A stretch of 64,000 nt of DNA from Streptomyces montanisoli (GCF_017813245.1 NZ_JAGIQL010000010.1:1-64000), one strand, 5' to 3'; shown: positions 1-7,603, counted from the first letter of the stretch. Notes: generated by a model from the letters alone, not told the origin. Numbers and translations: made by a program.

Positions 1-132
1 CCCCTCCCCCCGCTGCCCCCGCCCTCCCCGTCCGCCCCCACCCGCCCCGCCCCCCTCCCCTGCTATCACAGGCAGAAGAAAGCTCACGAGGTACATCGGA
101 GACAAGAGTACAGACGTGTGCTGTTCGGACGC
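1..132. other. Sequencing-adapter read-through and C-rich tail at an assembly end (not genomic)
   Basis: Positions 1-66 are almost pure C. Positions 69-92 match the Illumina P7 flow-cell primer at 18 of 24 bases. Positions 93-98 read ACATCG, the reverse complement of TruSeq index 2 (CGATGT). Positions 99-132 match the TruSeq read-2 adapter at about 25 of 34 bases, including the unbroken block CAGACGTGTGCT. Read on the minus strand the order is insert, adapter, index, P7, then a G-rich tail. That is the order expected when a short insert is read through on an instrument that calls G when signal is lost. Genomic sequence is trustworthy only from about 133. Confidence 0.93.
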
Positions 133-852
133 GGCGGCGTGCGCGGCGAGTGCCGCGCGCCCGATGGCGCGGGCGATCAGCCGCCGGTCGCCCGTGGCCC
201 GCGCCGCGGTCTCGTCGGCGGCGCGCTCGACGGCGAGCGAGATGTCGCCGCGCAGGGGACGCAGCCCGGGGTGGCAGTGCGCGGACAGCTCGGCCGCCGC
301 GAGGAAGAGGTGGTGGCGGCCGGCGAGGTGCGCGCGTTCGTGGGCCACGAGCGCGGCGCGCTCGTCGGCGTCCAGGCACCTGAGCATGCCCTCGGTGACC
401 ACGACACGGCCGCGGCCGCCTTGCCCCGGGAGGGCGTACGCGTCGATCCGCTCGTCGGCCACGACGGTCATGCCGTCCGCCGTCCTCGCGCCGTCGGCCT
501 CGGCGTGCGCGGCCCGCACCGAGCGGCCCTGCCGCACGGCCGAGCGCAGGGCCGTGCGGGCACACAGCGCGAGCCCGGCCGCGGCGGCCGCGGCGAGCGG
601 GAGGAGGACCTCGGCCGGTCCTGTGGCCATCGGCCGGATCAGCTCGCCGAGGCGGGCCACGACCGGCAGCCGCAGCGCGCCGGCGATGACGAGCCCGGCG
701 AGCGAGGCGACGGTGCTCGCCGCGAGGCCGACGGTCGCCGCCGTCAGCGCCCACAGTGCCGCGCCCGGCTCGACGCGCGCGGCGAGCCCGCGGGCGAGCG
801 GCGGCGCCGCGAAGGGCAGCAGGAGCGGGACGAGGAGGAGCAGGAGGATCAC
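133..852 (-). CDS. M56 family (BlaR1/MecR1-type) membrane metallopeptidase, 3' end lost at the assembly end
   Basis: Read from the minus strand. The GTG start (850-852) overlaps the stop of the upstream BlaI gene in a GTGA junction. The N-terminus is a hydrophobic helix (VILLLLLVPLLLPF), followed by two more hydrophobic stretches. The cytoplasmic zinc site HERAH lies at residues 171-175, preceded by a conserved DAYALPG segment. In the family this protease cleaves the paired BlaI repressor after a signal. No penicillin-binding sensor domain can be seen, but the reading frame runs into adapter sequence near residue 240, so the natural end is missing. It is about 50 residues past the zinc site; the second M56 protein of this window (50223-51227) is 334 aa. 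Confidence 0.85.
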
Positions 853-1238
853 TCGGGGTCCTTCCCGCCGGGCAGGTCCGACTCGAGCAGTTCCCTCAGC
901 ACCTTCTCGTCCTCGGGCTCCAGCTGGGAGACGAACCGGGCGAGGACGGCCTCGCGGTCGGCGTCCTTGTCCAGCTCGCGGTGCATGCGGCGGGCGGCGA
1001 GGCCCTGCCGGTCCTGGGCGGCGGAGTAGGCGTACCCGCGGCCGGCGCGCTCCCTGACGACCGCGCCCTTCTCGTGCAGGCGGGCGAGCAGGGTGGCGAC
1101 CGTGGTCCGCGCGAGCGGCATCGGCAGGCCGGCCTGCACCTGCCGGGCGACGAGCGGCGTGCCCGCGGCCCAGAGCACGGTGAGGACAGCCGTCTCCAGC
1201 TCGCCCGTCGGCCGCCGCTCCGCACTCGTTCCTGACAA
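849..1238 (-). CDS. BlaI/MecI/CopY family transcriptional repressor
   Basis: About 129 aa, winged helix. The segment GELETAVLTVLWAAGTPLVARQVQAGL is the N-terminal helix and start of the HTH; TTVATLLARLHEKGAVVRE is the recognition helix and wing. I chose the TTG at 1238 because AAGGGGG lies 5 bases upstream and because translation before it has no family similarity; an ATG frame opens at 1331 but would run through the operator. The second BlaI in this window also appears to start with TTG. It forms a translationally coupled operon with the M56 peptidase. A dyad CTACATTGCTGTAG 24 bases upstream suggests autorepression. Confidence 0.88.
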   Translation of the reverse strand: MSGTSAERRPTGELETAVLTVLWAAGTPLVARQVQAGLPMPLARTTVATLLARLHEKGAVVRERAGRGYAYSAAQDRQGLAARRMHRELDKDADREAVLARFVSQLEPEDEKVLRELLESDLPGGKDPE

Positions 1239-1261
1239 GGGGTCCCCCTTCGCTCTGCTGT

Positions 1262-1275
1262 CTACATTGCTGTAG
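1262..1275. promoter_or_regulatory. Putative BlaI operator of the first blaI-M56 operon
   Basis: The 14-mer CTACATTGCTGTAG has perfect 5-bp arms (CTACA/TGTAG) around 4 bases. It resembles the TACA-NN-TGTA core known for BlaI-family operators, although the spacing is two bases longer. It lies just upstream of the TTG start at 1238. Confidence 0.6.
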
Positions 1276-1356
1276 TCGGCAGGTGTGCCGCAACTCCCGG
1301 GGACCCCGTGACGCGCCCCCGCCACGGCCATTATTCGCCCGAACGGGCCAAGGGGC

Positions 1357-1395
1357 GCCGCGGGGCCGGGGACCGCGGCCCGGCGGCCCCGCGGC
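1357..1395. terminator. GC-rich hairpin, likely terminator of the DUF4287 gene
   Basis: Perfect 11-bp arms (GCCGCGGGGCC at 1357-1367 and its complement at 1385-1395), just downstream of the minus-strand gene that ends at 1420. No T-run follows, as is usual in streptomycetes. Confidence 0.45.
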
Positions 1396-1419
1396 AGGGG
1401 GCGGTGGCCGCCGGCTGGG

Positions 1420-1641
1420 TCACATCGTCGTGTCCTCGGCCCGGGTGTGCGCCACGAGCGCGTTCGCGTGCCCGTGCCCGAGGCCGTGCTCGGTCTTGAG
1501 CCACGCGACGAGCTCCATGTGCCGCGTCAGCGGCGAGGCGCGGATGAGCTCCTTCCACTCGGCCACCGGGCGGCCGTACGCGCGCTCGATGGAGGGGAAG
1601 TAGCTCGCGGGTCCCTTGGCGCTCTCAGCCGTGTTCGGCAT
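1420..1641 (-). CDS. DUF4287 domain-containing small protein
   Basis: 73 aa starting MPNTAESAKGP, with GGAG 8 bases before the ATG. The segment SIERAYGRPVAEWKEL followed by HMELVAWLKTEHGLGHGHANALV is the DUF4287 pattern, found as short stand-alone proteins in actinobacteria and sometimes next to SRPBCC/AHSA1 genes. The biochemical role is unknown. The longer minus-strand frames across this area are out-of-frame shadows of the neighbouring synthase gene. Confidence 0.8.
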   Translation of the reverse strand: MPNTAESAKGPASYFPSIERAYGRPVAEWKELIRASPLTRHMELVAWLKTEHGLGHGHANALVAHTRAEDTTM

Positions 1642-1703
1642 GTTCGGTGCTCCTGTCCGTCCTGCGGTCATGTCGGGAGAGGAGACCCGCGCCGCGCGGG
1701 AAA

Positions 1704-2978
1704 CTAATCGTGGCGTGCGGCGACTATCTGGTCCACGCCCATCCTGTGGTCCTCGAACGCCAGGCCGCTGCCGACGAGGTAGAGCCGCCACACACGCGCC
1801 ATCTCCTCGCCCACCAGGCCGGCCACCTGGCCCCAGCGCTCCTCCAGCGTCCTGTGCCACGCGGCGATGGTGCGCACGTAGTGCTCGCGGAGCGACTCGA
1901 CGCCCGTGACCTCGAGCCCCGCGCCCTCCAGCAGCGTCACGGTCTCGCCCAGCGGCCGCATGTGCATGTCGGGGGCGATGAACGACTCGATGAACGCGCC
2001 GCCGCCGGGGGCGATGCGGCCGCGCGACATCTGCTGGACCATGACCCGGCCGCCCGGGCGCACCTTCCCGTGCAGGATGCCCGCGAAGGCCGGGTACGCG
2101 TCGTCGCCGACATGCTCGCCCATCTCGACGGTGGCGACGGCGTCGTAGTGCCCGTCCGCGATGTCGCGGTAGTCGGACAGCCGCACCTCGACGCGGTCGT
2201 CGAGGCCGCGCTCCGCGACGCGCGCGCGTACGAACTCGGCCTGGCGGGCGGCGAGCGTGACGGCGGTCACCCGCGCGCCGTGGTGCTCGGCGGCGTGCAG
2301 CGTGAGCGAACCCCAGCCGCAGCCGATGTCGAGCAGCCGGTCGCCGGGGCGCAGGCCCAGTTTGCGGCAGATCAGATCGAGCTTGTCGCGCTGGGCGTCG
2401 GCGGCGCCGTAGCCGGGACGGTCGTCGAGCCAGTAGCCGCTCGAGTACGCCATGGTCTCGTCGAGCACCAGCTCGTAGAAGGCGTTGGAGAGGTCGTAGT
2501 GGTGGCTGATCGCGGCGCGGTCGCGTGCCTTGCTGTGCAGGGCGCCGCGCAGCACCGCCTGGCTCCTCGGCGCCTTGGGCCGCGGGCCGAGCGCCCCGAG
2601 CCCCGCCACCGTCGCCAGGGCGCGCGCGAGGTCGCCGGCGCCCGGGCGTATGCCGCCCGCCCGTGCGGCGTCCCGCCGTACGGCCCGCAGCGCCTCCCCG
2701 AGATCGCCCTCCACGTCGAGTTCCCCCGTGACGTAGGCCTGGGCGAGGCCTAGTTCGCCGGGGCTCCACAGCAGCCGCCGCAGCGCGCGGCGCGAACGGA
2801 GCACGACCACGGGCGCTCCCGCGGGCCCCGCCGTACTGCCGTCCCAGGCGCGCAGCCGCACCGGCAGCACTCCTCCGCACGCCTGCTCCACCACGGGCAG
2901 GAGCCGAGCGGCCGCCCCGGTGGGCCGTGCCGCCCGTGTCACTCGTGTGCGGGGGTTCCCCAGCCGTTCTTCCACCAT
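1704..2978 (-). CDS. cfa: Cyclopropane-fatty-acyl-phospholipid synthase family methyltransferase
   Basis: 424 aa. The N-terminal half is the lipid-binding part typical of this family (VVVLRSRRALRRLLWSPGELGLAQAYVTGELDVEGDL). The C-terminal half is the SAM-dependent methyltransferase: HYDLSNAFYELVLDETMAYSSGYW, then LLDIGCGWG near residues 215-223, and the conserved MGEHVG segment. The family adds a methylene bridge from SAM across double bonds of membrane phospholipid acyl chains. Length is normal. The ATG at 2978 follows AAGGAGG by 12 bases, a rather long spacing, and the next codon is GTG. Confidence 0.9.
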   Translation of the reverse strand: MVEERLGNPRTRVTRAARPTGAAARLLPVVEQACGGVLPVRLRAWDGSTAGPAGAPVVVLRSRRALRRLLWSPGELGLAQAYVTGELDVEGDLGEALRAVRRDAARAGGIRPGAGDLARALATVAGLGALGPRPKAPRSQAVLRGALHSKARDRAAISHHYDLSNAFYELVLDETMAYSSGYWLDDRPGYGAADAQRDKLDLICRKLGLRPGDRLLDIGCGWGSLTLHAAEHHGARVTAVTLAARQAEFVRARVAERGLDDRVEVRLSDYRDIADGHYDAVATVEMGEHVGDDAYPAFAGILHGKVRPGGRVMVQQMSRGRIAPGGGAFIESFIAPDMHMRPLGETVTLLEGAGLEVTGVESLREHYVRTIAAWHRTLEERWGQVAGLVGEEMARVWRLYLVGSGLAFEDHRMGVDQIVAARHD

Positions 2979-3151
2979 CGCGGGTCGCTGCCTCCTTCGT
3001 CGGTGCCGGCCGTCGTGCGCGCCGGTCTTCCCGTCCTTCGGAGCGGTGACCACCGAGGATTGCCCGGAGAGCGTGCACAGGGCAGGCATCCGAACGGGCG
3101 AATCCCAACTCGCCCGCCCCGCAGGGGTGTACGTGTCCCTGCCAACTCTGA

Positions 3152-3166
3152 TAGGAAAGCTTCCTA
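3152..3166. promoter_or_regulatory. Dyad operator upstream of the chitosanase gene
   Basis: TAGGAAAGCTTCCTA has perfect 6-bp arms around a 3-bp centre, 32 bases before the GTG start. A palindrome at this place is expected for binding of CsnR, the ROK-family regulator of chitosanase genes in Streptomyces. The match to the published site is from memory. Confidence 0.6.
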
Positions 3167-3197
3167 ACAGATGCCCCCACCCCCCACGGAGGCCCCA

Positions 3198-4058
3198 GTG
3201 CACCCCCACAAGAGCACGCTCCGCCTCGTCCCGGCCGCGCTCCTCGGCCTGGCGCTCGCCGCCGTGCCGACGGCCGCGGGCGCGCAGACCGTGCCGCCCG
3301 CCGCGCACGCGGCCGGTACGGCCACGAGCGCCAGGCCCGCCGCGGCGACGGGACTCGACGATCCGGCGAAGAAGGAGATCGCGATGGAGCTCGTCTCCAG
3401 CGCGGAGAACTCCTCGCTGGACTGGAAGGCCCAGTACAAGTACATCGAGGACATCGGCGACGGCCGCGGCTACACGGCCGGAATCATCGGCTTCTGCTCG
3501 GGCACCGGCGACATGCTGCAGGTCGTGCGCCTGTACACCGACCGGGAGCCGGGCAACCCGCTCGCCCGCTTCCTCCCCGCACTGGAGGCCGTCGACGGCA
3601 CCGACTCGCACGACGGCCTCGGCACGGCGTTCACCTCCGCCTGGCAGCAGGCCGCGTCCGACCCGGTGTTCCGGTCCGCGCAGAACGACGAGCGCGACCG
3701 GGTGTACTTCGACCCCGCGGTCGCCCAGGCGAAGCAGGACGGCCTCGGCACGCTCGGCCAGTTCATCTACTACGACGCGATCGTGATGCACGGCCCGGGC
3801 GACGACGGCACCAGCTTCGGCGGCATCCGCGCGCGTGCGCTGTCGCACGCCGAGCCGCCGTCCAGGGGCGGCGACGAGACCGCGTACCTGAACGCGTTCC
3901 TGGACGCGCGGGTCTGGGCCATGAAGCAGGAGGCGGCCCACGAGGACACCAGCCGGGTGGACACCGAGCAGCGCGTCTTCCTCCAGCAGGGCAACCTCGA
4001 CCTCGATCCGCCGCTCGACTGGAAGGTCTACGGCGACAGTTACCACATCGGCGGCTGA
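3198..4058 (+). CDS. csnA: Secreted chitosanase, glycoside hydrolase family 46
   Basis: 286 aa. The GTG start at 3198 has ACGGAGG 5 bases upstream; an in-frame ATG at 3171 lies before this site and is less likely. A signal peptide (STLRLVPAALLGLALAAVPTAAGA) precedes the mature enzyme. The GH46 signature SAENSSLDWKAQYKYIED and IGDGRGYTAGIIGFCSGTGD contains the catalytic pair, here E70 and D88, spaced 18 residues as in the Streptomyces N174 enzyme (E22/D40). It cleaves beta-1,4 links in chitosan outside the cell, releasing glucosamine oligomers. It is monocistronic and faces a convergent membrane-protein gene. Confidence 0.94.
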   Translation: MHPHKSTLRLVPAALLGLALAAVPTAAGAQTVPPAAHAAGTATSARPAAATGLDDPAKKEIAMELVSSAENSSLDWKAQYKYIEDIGDGRGYTAGIIGFCSGTGDMLQVVRLYTDREPGNPLARFLPALEAVDGTDSHDGLGTAFTSAWQQAASDPVFRSAQNDERDRVYFDPAVAQAKQDGLGTLGQFIYYDAIVMHGPGDDGTSFGGIRARALSHAEPPSRGGDETAYLNAFLDARVWAMKQEAAHEDTSRVDTEQRVFLQQGNLDLDPPLDWKVYGDSYHIGG

Positions 4059-4063
4059 CCGGT

Positions 4064-4103
4064 GCCCGGGGTGCGGCAGCCACTCGGCGGCCTCACCCCG
4101 GGC
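4064..4103. terminator. Convergent hairpin after the chitosanase gene
   Basis: 10-bp perfect arms GCCCGGGGTG (4064-4073) and CACCCCGGGC (4094-4103) start six bases after the chitosanase stop. A GC-rich second dyad overlaps it and could serve the convergent gene. Confidence 0.55.
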
Positions 4104-4124
4104 CCGCGGCCTCACGCCGCGGCC

Positions 4125-4568
4125 TCACGCCGCGGCGGCGAAGGCTGTGCGCGCGTGCCTGCCGTTGACGAGGAGCACCACCCCGAGCAGCAGCACCCCG
4201 CAGACGCCCTGATCGATCTTCATCCACAGCGGGAAGGTCCCCGGAAGGGCGATGATCACGGCGATCGCCACGACCATGACCGCCGAGACGGCCCGCAGCC
4301 TGCGGTAGGCGCCGCGGTCGCCGCGCGCCGCACGCACGGCGCACAGCAAGGTCACCACGGCGCTGGCCACCACGACGCAGCCCCTGACCCACACGGCGTC
4401 GTTCACCGCGGCGCTGTCGTCGCGCAGCAGCGCGATGGCCGCCAGCGTGGCGACGCTCACCGCGAGGTAGCACCCCGTCAGCAGTTTCGCGCGGCGGAAC
4501 GCGGCCGCGGCGCGCGACGCGGATACGCCGCCGGCGGTCGTGCGGGTGTCCGGACTCCCGGTGTCCAT
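4125..4568 (-). CDS. Four-helix membrane protein of unknown function
   Basis: 147 aa starting MDTGSPDTRTT, with AGGGAAGGA 6 bases upstream. Four hydrophobic segments are visible: LLTGCYLAVSVATLAAIALL, GCVVVASAVVTLLCAV, AVSAVMVVAIAVIIALPG and GVCGVLLLGVVLLVNG. The pattern is common for uncharacterised actinobacterial integral membrane proteins; no catalytic motif is visible. It is convergent with the chitosanase gene and divergent from the antitoxin-like gene. Confidence 0.7.
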   Translation of the reverse strand: MDTGSPDTRTTAGGVSASRAAAAFRRAKLLTGCYLAVSVATLAAIALLRDDSAAVNDAVWVRGCVVVASAVVTLLCAVRAARGDRGAYRRLRAVSAVMVVAIAVIIALPGTFPLWMKIDQGVCGVLLLGVVLLVNGRHARTAFAAAA

Positions 4569-4809
4569 GACGGTCCTTCCCTCTGGAGACTCGGCTCCGT
4601 CCCATCGTCCCGGCGGCGTCGCGCCACAACCTCGGCCCCGTGGACGAGAACGGCCGCTCGCGCCGTGCGGGGCGTCTTGGGGCCTTCCCGTAAGGGCGCA
4701 CGCGCGCGAACCCTGAGGACAGGGCGGGGGCCCGGGTGTTTGCGTGCGGGAAGGGGCGGTTAGGCGACTTGGTGCAAGGCAGCACATGCACCACTGCCGG
4801 GAGGTAGAC

Positions 4810-4995
4810 ATGAGCAAGCTGGGTGACATGGCGAACAAGGCCAAGGCGATGGCGAAGGGCCACCCCGACCAGGCCGACAAGGGCGTGGACCGCGCCGAGA
4901 AACTCGTCGACGAGCGCACGGACAACCGCTACGACTCCCAGACGGACAAGGCGGCGGAAGCGGTGCGCCGCTCGTACGAGGACGGTCAGCACTGA
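4810..4995 (+). CDS. Small antitoxin-like protein (MT0933/Rv0909 family type)
   Basis: 61 aa starting MSKLGDMANKAKAMAKGHPD, with GGGAGGT 4 bases upstream. It is short, highly charged and Lys/Asp-rich, with the DKGVDRAEKLVDERTDNRYDSQTDKA pattern seen in proteins annotated as MT0933-like antitoxins in streptomycetes. No partner toxin is adjacent: the next gene encodes a flavin/F420 oxidoreductase. A toxin-antitoxin role is therefore only a family label. Confidence 0.75.
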   Translation: MSKLGDMANKAKAMAKGHPDQADKGVDRAEKLVDERTDNRYDSQTDKAAEAVRRSYEDGQH

Positions 4996-5185
4996 CCCCG
5001 TGACCACGCACCCCGCAGGGCAGGGGGCCGGCACCCCGTTCCCGGGTCCGGCCCCCGTGCCGTGCGTCGCGCACGGCGGGGCGCCGCCCGTTCGTACGAT
5101 CCCGGGTGGGTCCCGCCGCCCCCGTCCCGCTCCCCGGGTACGGGCCACGACGGCGGGGCCGGGAACACGAGACAAGGAGAAGACC

Positions 5186-5608
5186 GTGTCGAATCCACCG
5201 CTTCCCGAGGACGCAGTCGCCATGCTGCGCAAGGCGAACCCGGCCGTCGTCACCACGCTGAGGTCCGACGGCCAGCCCGTGTCGACCGCCACCTGGTACC
5301 TGTGGGAGGACGACGGCCGCGTCCTGCTCAACATGGACGAGGGCCGCGTGCGCCTGCGCCACCTGCGCGACGATCCGCGGGTCACCCTCACCGTGCTGGA
5401 CGAGGGGAACTGGTACACGCACGTCAGCGTCATCGGGCGCGTCGGCGAGATGCGCGACGACGCCGGCCTGACCGACATCGACCGGCTGTCGCGCCACTAC
5501 GGGGGCAACGACTACCCGAACCGGGAACGCGCCAGGGTCAGCGCCTGGATCGACGTCGAACGCTGGCACGGCTGGGGCGCCCTCAAGGACAGCGGCCAGT
5601 CCGGCTGA
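5186..5608 (+). CDS. PPOX class (pyridoxamine-phosphate-oxidase-like) F420/flavin-dependent protein
   Basis: 140 aa. The GTG start at 5186 has AAGGAGA 5 bases before it. The split-barrel fold is recognisable from VTTLRSDGQPVSTATWYLWEDDGRVLLNMDEG followed by RHLRDDPRVTLTVLDEGNWYTHVSVIGR. Related proteins use F420, FMN or heme to reduce small substrates or handle biliverdin. The substrate cannot be told from the sequence. It stands alone and ends at a strong hairpin. Confidence 0.82.
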   Translation: MSNPPLPEDAVAMLRKANPAVVTTLRSDGQPVSTATWYLWEDDGRVLLNMDEGRVRLRHLRDDPRVTLTVLDEGNWYTHVSVIGRVGEMRDDAGLTDIDRLSRHYGGNDYPNRERARVSAWIDVERWHGWGALKDSGQSG

Positions 5609-5640
5609 CGCGAGGAAAGACAGCCGGACGGCCGGACGAA

Positions 5641-5673
5641 GGGCTCCCGCGGGCGCGATGCCCGCGGGAGCCC
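5641..5673. terminator. Strong hairpin terminator after the PPOX gene
   Basis: Perfect 14-bp arms (5641-5654 and 5660-5673, beginning GGGCTCCCGCGGGC) with a 5-base loop, followed by TTCCC, 33 bases after the stop codon. Confidence 0.75.
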
Positions 5674-5762
5674 TTCCCGCGCTCCGGCGCGCGGGTGACC
5701 TGGTCAGTGCGGCCCCGAGGTGTCGGCACGCCCACCGCCTCCCGCTGCGGGAGGATCCGGCC

Positions 5763-6104
5763 ATGCCTGCTTCGTCCCGTACCTCCCGTTCCGCCACCCT
5801 CACTCTCGCCGTCGCCATCGCGCTCGCCGGCGCCATGTTCGCTCTCTTCACCGCCTTCGGCGGAGGCGACGGCACCACCGACTCGAAACCGCCCCGTCCG
5901 CACGTCTCTCCCGCGGCGGTCACCTCTCCTCCCCCCGCTGCCCCCACGCCCACGCCTTCGGCCACGGCCGGCTGCGACATCTTCGACGCCGAATGCCAGG
6001 CGGAGGAGCACCCGTCGGCAGGCACGCACGACAGGCGGCTGCCCGACCCGCCGCGCGGAACCGCCGCGACCGGTGGCGGCGGCGTGTTCGACGGGACGGA
6101 GTGA
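5763..6104 (+). CDS. Small single-pass membrane or secreted protein, unknown
   Basis: 113 aa starting MPASSRTSRSATLTL, with GGGAGGA 7 bases before the ATG. One hydrophobic helix (LTLAVAIALAGAMFALFTAF, residues ~13-32) is followed by a Pro/Thr/Ser-rich extracellular-type linker and a tail containing two cysteines (GCDIFDAEC). No family is recognised. It lies 291 bases upstream of the RiPP precursor and on the same strand, but the gap contains its own promoter-like elements, so it is probably a separate unit. Confidence 0.6.
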   Translation: MPASSRTSRSATLTLAVAIALAGAMFALFTAFGGGDGTTDSKPPRPHVSPAAVTSPPPAAPTPTPSATAGCDIFDAECQAEEHPSAGTHDRRLPDPPRGTAATGGGGVFDGTE

Positions 6105-6295
6105 CCGGCGCCCTCCGCGTAAAATCTCCGGCCGGGCCCGGGCCTCTCGTGAAGCCGGCGGTTATCCACCGTCGACAGCGCGCCGCGTGCTACATCAGGC
6201 GCAAGCTCCCATCTCGGGCCGCGTTCTTTCCGGTTGGCGAACGTCAACGCCTCCGAAACACCTCGTGCGGGAATTTGGAAGTGACACGGGCCACT

Positions 6296-6325
6296 TGACT
6301 GCCTTGACGCCCCGTCATTCACTTT
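6296..6325 (+). promoter_or_regulatory. Possible promoter region of the RiPP locus
   Basis: The 291-base gap 6105-6395 is less GC-rich than its surroundings. It holds two TTGAC hexamers (from 6296 and 6304) followed by an AT-rich stretch (TCATTCACTTTT), a plausible -35/-10 region about 75-100 bases before the precursor ATG. No -10 hexamer is convincing. Confidence 0.3.
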
Positions 6326-6334
6326 TGCGACGGT

Positions 6335-6358
6335 CGGCGGCCTGGCGCCAGGCCGCCG
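6335..6358. repeat. 24-bp perfect palindrome in the leader of the RiPP precursor gene
   Basis: The 22 bases 6336-6357 (GGCGGCCTGGC and its exact complement) form a perfect palindrome, extended by one more pair on each side. It ends 37 bases before the precursor start codon, so it could be an operator or an mRNA hairpin in the 5' leader. Confidence 0.6.
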
Positions 6359-6395
6359 GCCGGAGCCCAGCACATCCCGTCACTTGGAGGTCGTC

Positions 6396-6473
6396 ATGAA
6401 GTTCGTTCGCCTCATGAAGAAGGTCAGGAGCGAGAAGAGCCTCAAGGCCTACGCGTGGTACGGCTGGATCTGA
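6396..6473 (+). CDS. RiPP precursor peptide, atropopeptide (tryptorubin)-like, C-terminus AWYGWI
   Basis: 25 codons, with GGAGG 5 bases before the ATG at 6396. The leader is basic (six Lys and two Arg in residues 2-17) with the stretch MKKVRSEKSLK. The C-terminus AYAWYGWI is aromatic, and its last six residues AWYGWI (20-25) parallel the AWYIWY core of tryptorubin A, the founding atropopeptide. In that family a single cytochrome P450 cross-links the aromatic side chains into a compact, shape-locked hexapeptide and the leader is then trimmed. A P450 gene starts 80 bases downstream on the same strand. Differences from tryptorubin are Gly instead of Ile at core position 4 and Ile instead of the final Tyr. 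The assignment is by similarity of core, leader style and gene order. Confidence is high that it is a real precursor, moderate on the exact product class. Confidence 0.85.
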   Translation: MKFVRLMKKVRSEKSLKAYAWYGWI

Positions 6474-6553
6474 TCGGCCCGTTCACGCAGAGGGAGGGTG
6501 ACGGGGCGCCGGGCGCGTCCCGTCACCCGCCGTTCGCCCCCGGAGGTTGCTCC

Positions 6554-7603
6554 ATGCCCGAACGACCGGCCACCGCACGCGCGGGGCGGCCCGTGCGCTT
6601 CGCACCGCGGATCGACGCGCTGCTCGCACGCCACACCGGCGCCGACCTCTTCAGGCTGGAACCCGACACGGTCGGTGTCGCCGGCGCGGACCTGATGGAC
6701 GCGCTGCTGCGCAGCAGGCCGGCGAACGCCGAGGAGCGGCCGACGTTCAAGCCCGTTCGGTCGAGGTCCGTCAGCCGCACCGACGCCTCCACCTACATGC
6801 AGGCCGTGTCCTCGGACGTGCGCAGGGCGCTGCAGCGCCCCCTCGAGGACGCCGTCGACCTGACCGGCCCGTGGCCCCAGGTACCGCACGCCTACCTGCG
6901 CGACCTGGTCTTCGGCCGGGAGCGCCTGCGCTTTCGCGTACTGGTCGACCGCAGGCTGGAACTCACCCCGAAGCTCACCTGGTCGGCCGTCACCTCGGGC
7001 GCCGCGCTGCTGCGGGCGCCCGGGCGCGAGGCGCCGCTGTCGAAGCTCGCGTCGCTCGTACTCGACTCCGCGACGTACCAGGACCGCCGTTACGCGATGT
7101 ACCTGTACCGGCGGGTCGCGGCGCCCGTGTGCTTCACGGTCGCGGCCCTCGTCACCAACGCGCTGTGGCTCGGCGCGCCGTTCGGCGACTCCACGCCGAA
7201 CCGGCACATCGTCCACGAGGCCCTGCGCCTGCTGCCCGTGTCGTGGAACATCCTGCGGATGGCGTCGCCCGGGTTCACCGCGGTGGACCGGCGGATCGGC
7301 CCGTGCGACGACGTGCTGCTGCTCCCGTTGCTGAGCCACCGCGACCCGAAGCTGTGGGACGAGCCCGACGCGTTCCTGCCCGAGCGGTGGGACGGGCTCG
7401 ACCCGGACACCCACCCCGGCTACCTGCCGTTCGGCCACACCAACGAGCGGTGCTGGGGCCGCCACATGGTGATGCCCCTGGCGGAGCGGCTGCTCGACCT
7501 GGTGCGGCGCGACGGCCTGACGGTGAGCCAGGGTCAGACGGTGGGCCGGGTCGAGCTCGACGGCCTGATGGAGGTGGCCGAGGTCCGCGTGGTGCGCGGC
7601 TGA
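6554..7603 (+). CDS. Short cytochrome P450, predicted RiPP cross-linking enzyme
   Basis: 349 aa, against about 400 for most bacterial P450s. The ATG at 6554 has CGGAGG 8 bases upstream. The K-helix ExxR is HEALRLLP (E222, R225). The heme loop is YLPFGHTNERCWGRH with cysteine ligand C300; the usual FGxGxHxCxG is altered to FGHTNERCWG, so the second loop glycine and the basic residue are replaced. The canonical I-helix acid-alcohol motif (A/G-G-x-D/E-T) is not visible; the corresponding region reads FTVAALVTNALWLGAPFGDST. It lies in one operon with the precursor and presumably joins Trp/Tyr side chains of AWYGWI. Loss of the I-helix Thr is known from other cross-linking P450s that do not simply hydroxylate. 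The redox partners are not encoded nearby. Confidence 0.88.
   Translation: MPERPATARAGRPVRFAPRIDALLARHTGADLFRLEPDTVGVAGADLMDALLRSRPANAEERPTFKPVRSRSVSRTDASTYMQAVSSDVRRALQRPLEDAVDLTGPWPQVPHAYLRDLVFGRERLRFRVLVDRRLELTPKLTWSAVTSGAALLRAPGREAPLSKLASLVLDSATYQDRRYAMYLYRRVAAPVCFTVAALVTNALWLGAPFGDSTPNRHIVHEALRLLPVSWNILRMASPGFTAVDRRIGPCDDVLLLPLLSHRDPKLWDEPDAFLPERWDGLDPDTHPGYLPFGHTNERCWGRHMVMPLAERLLDLVRRDGLTVSQGQTVGRVELDGLMEVAEVRVVRG

Noticed and set aside
116..1057. Long plus-strand open frames at the left end (303 and 313 aa)
   Set aside because: They start inside adapter sequence and are antisense to clear M56 and BlaI coding sequence; their Arg/Ala/Gly-rich translations are typical high-GC shadows.
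1420..3180. A 586-aa minus-strand frame covering DUF4287 and part of the cyclopropane synthase
   Set aside because: Only its last 73 codons are real; the rest is the synthase gene read in the wrong frame.
4810..4995. Toxin-antitoxin module
   Set aside because: The family label is antitoxin-like, but no small toxin-like gene is adjacent on either side.
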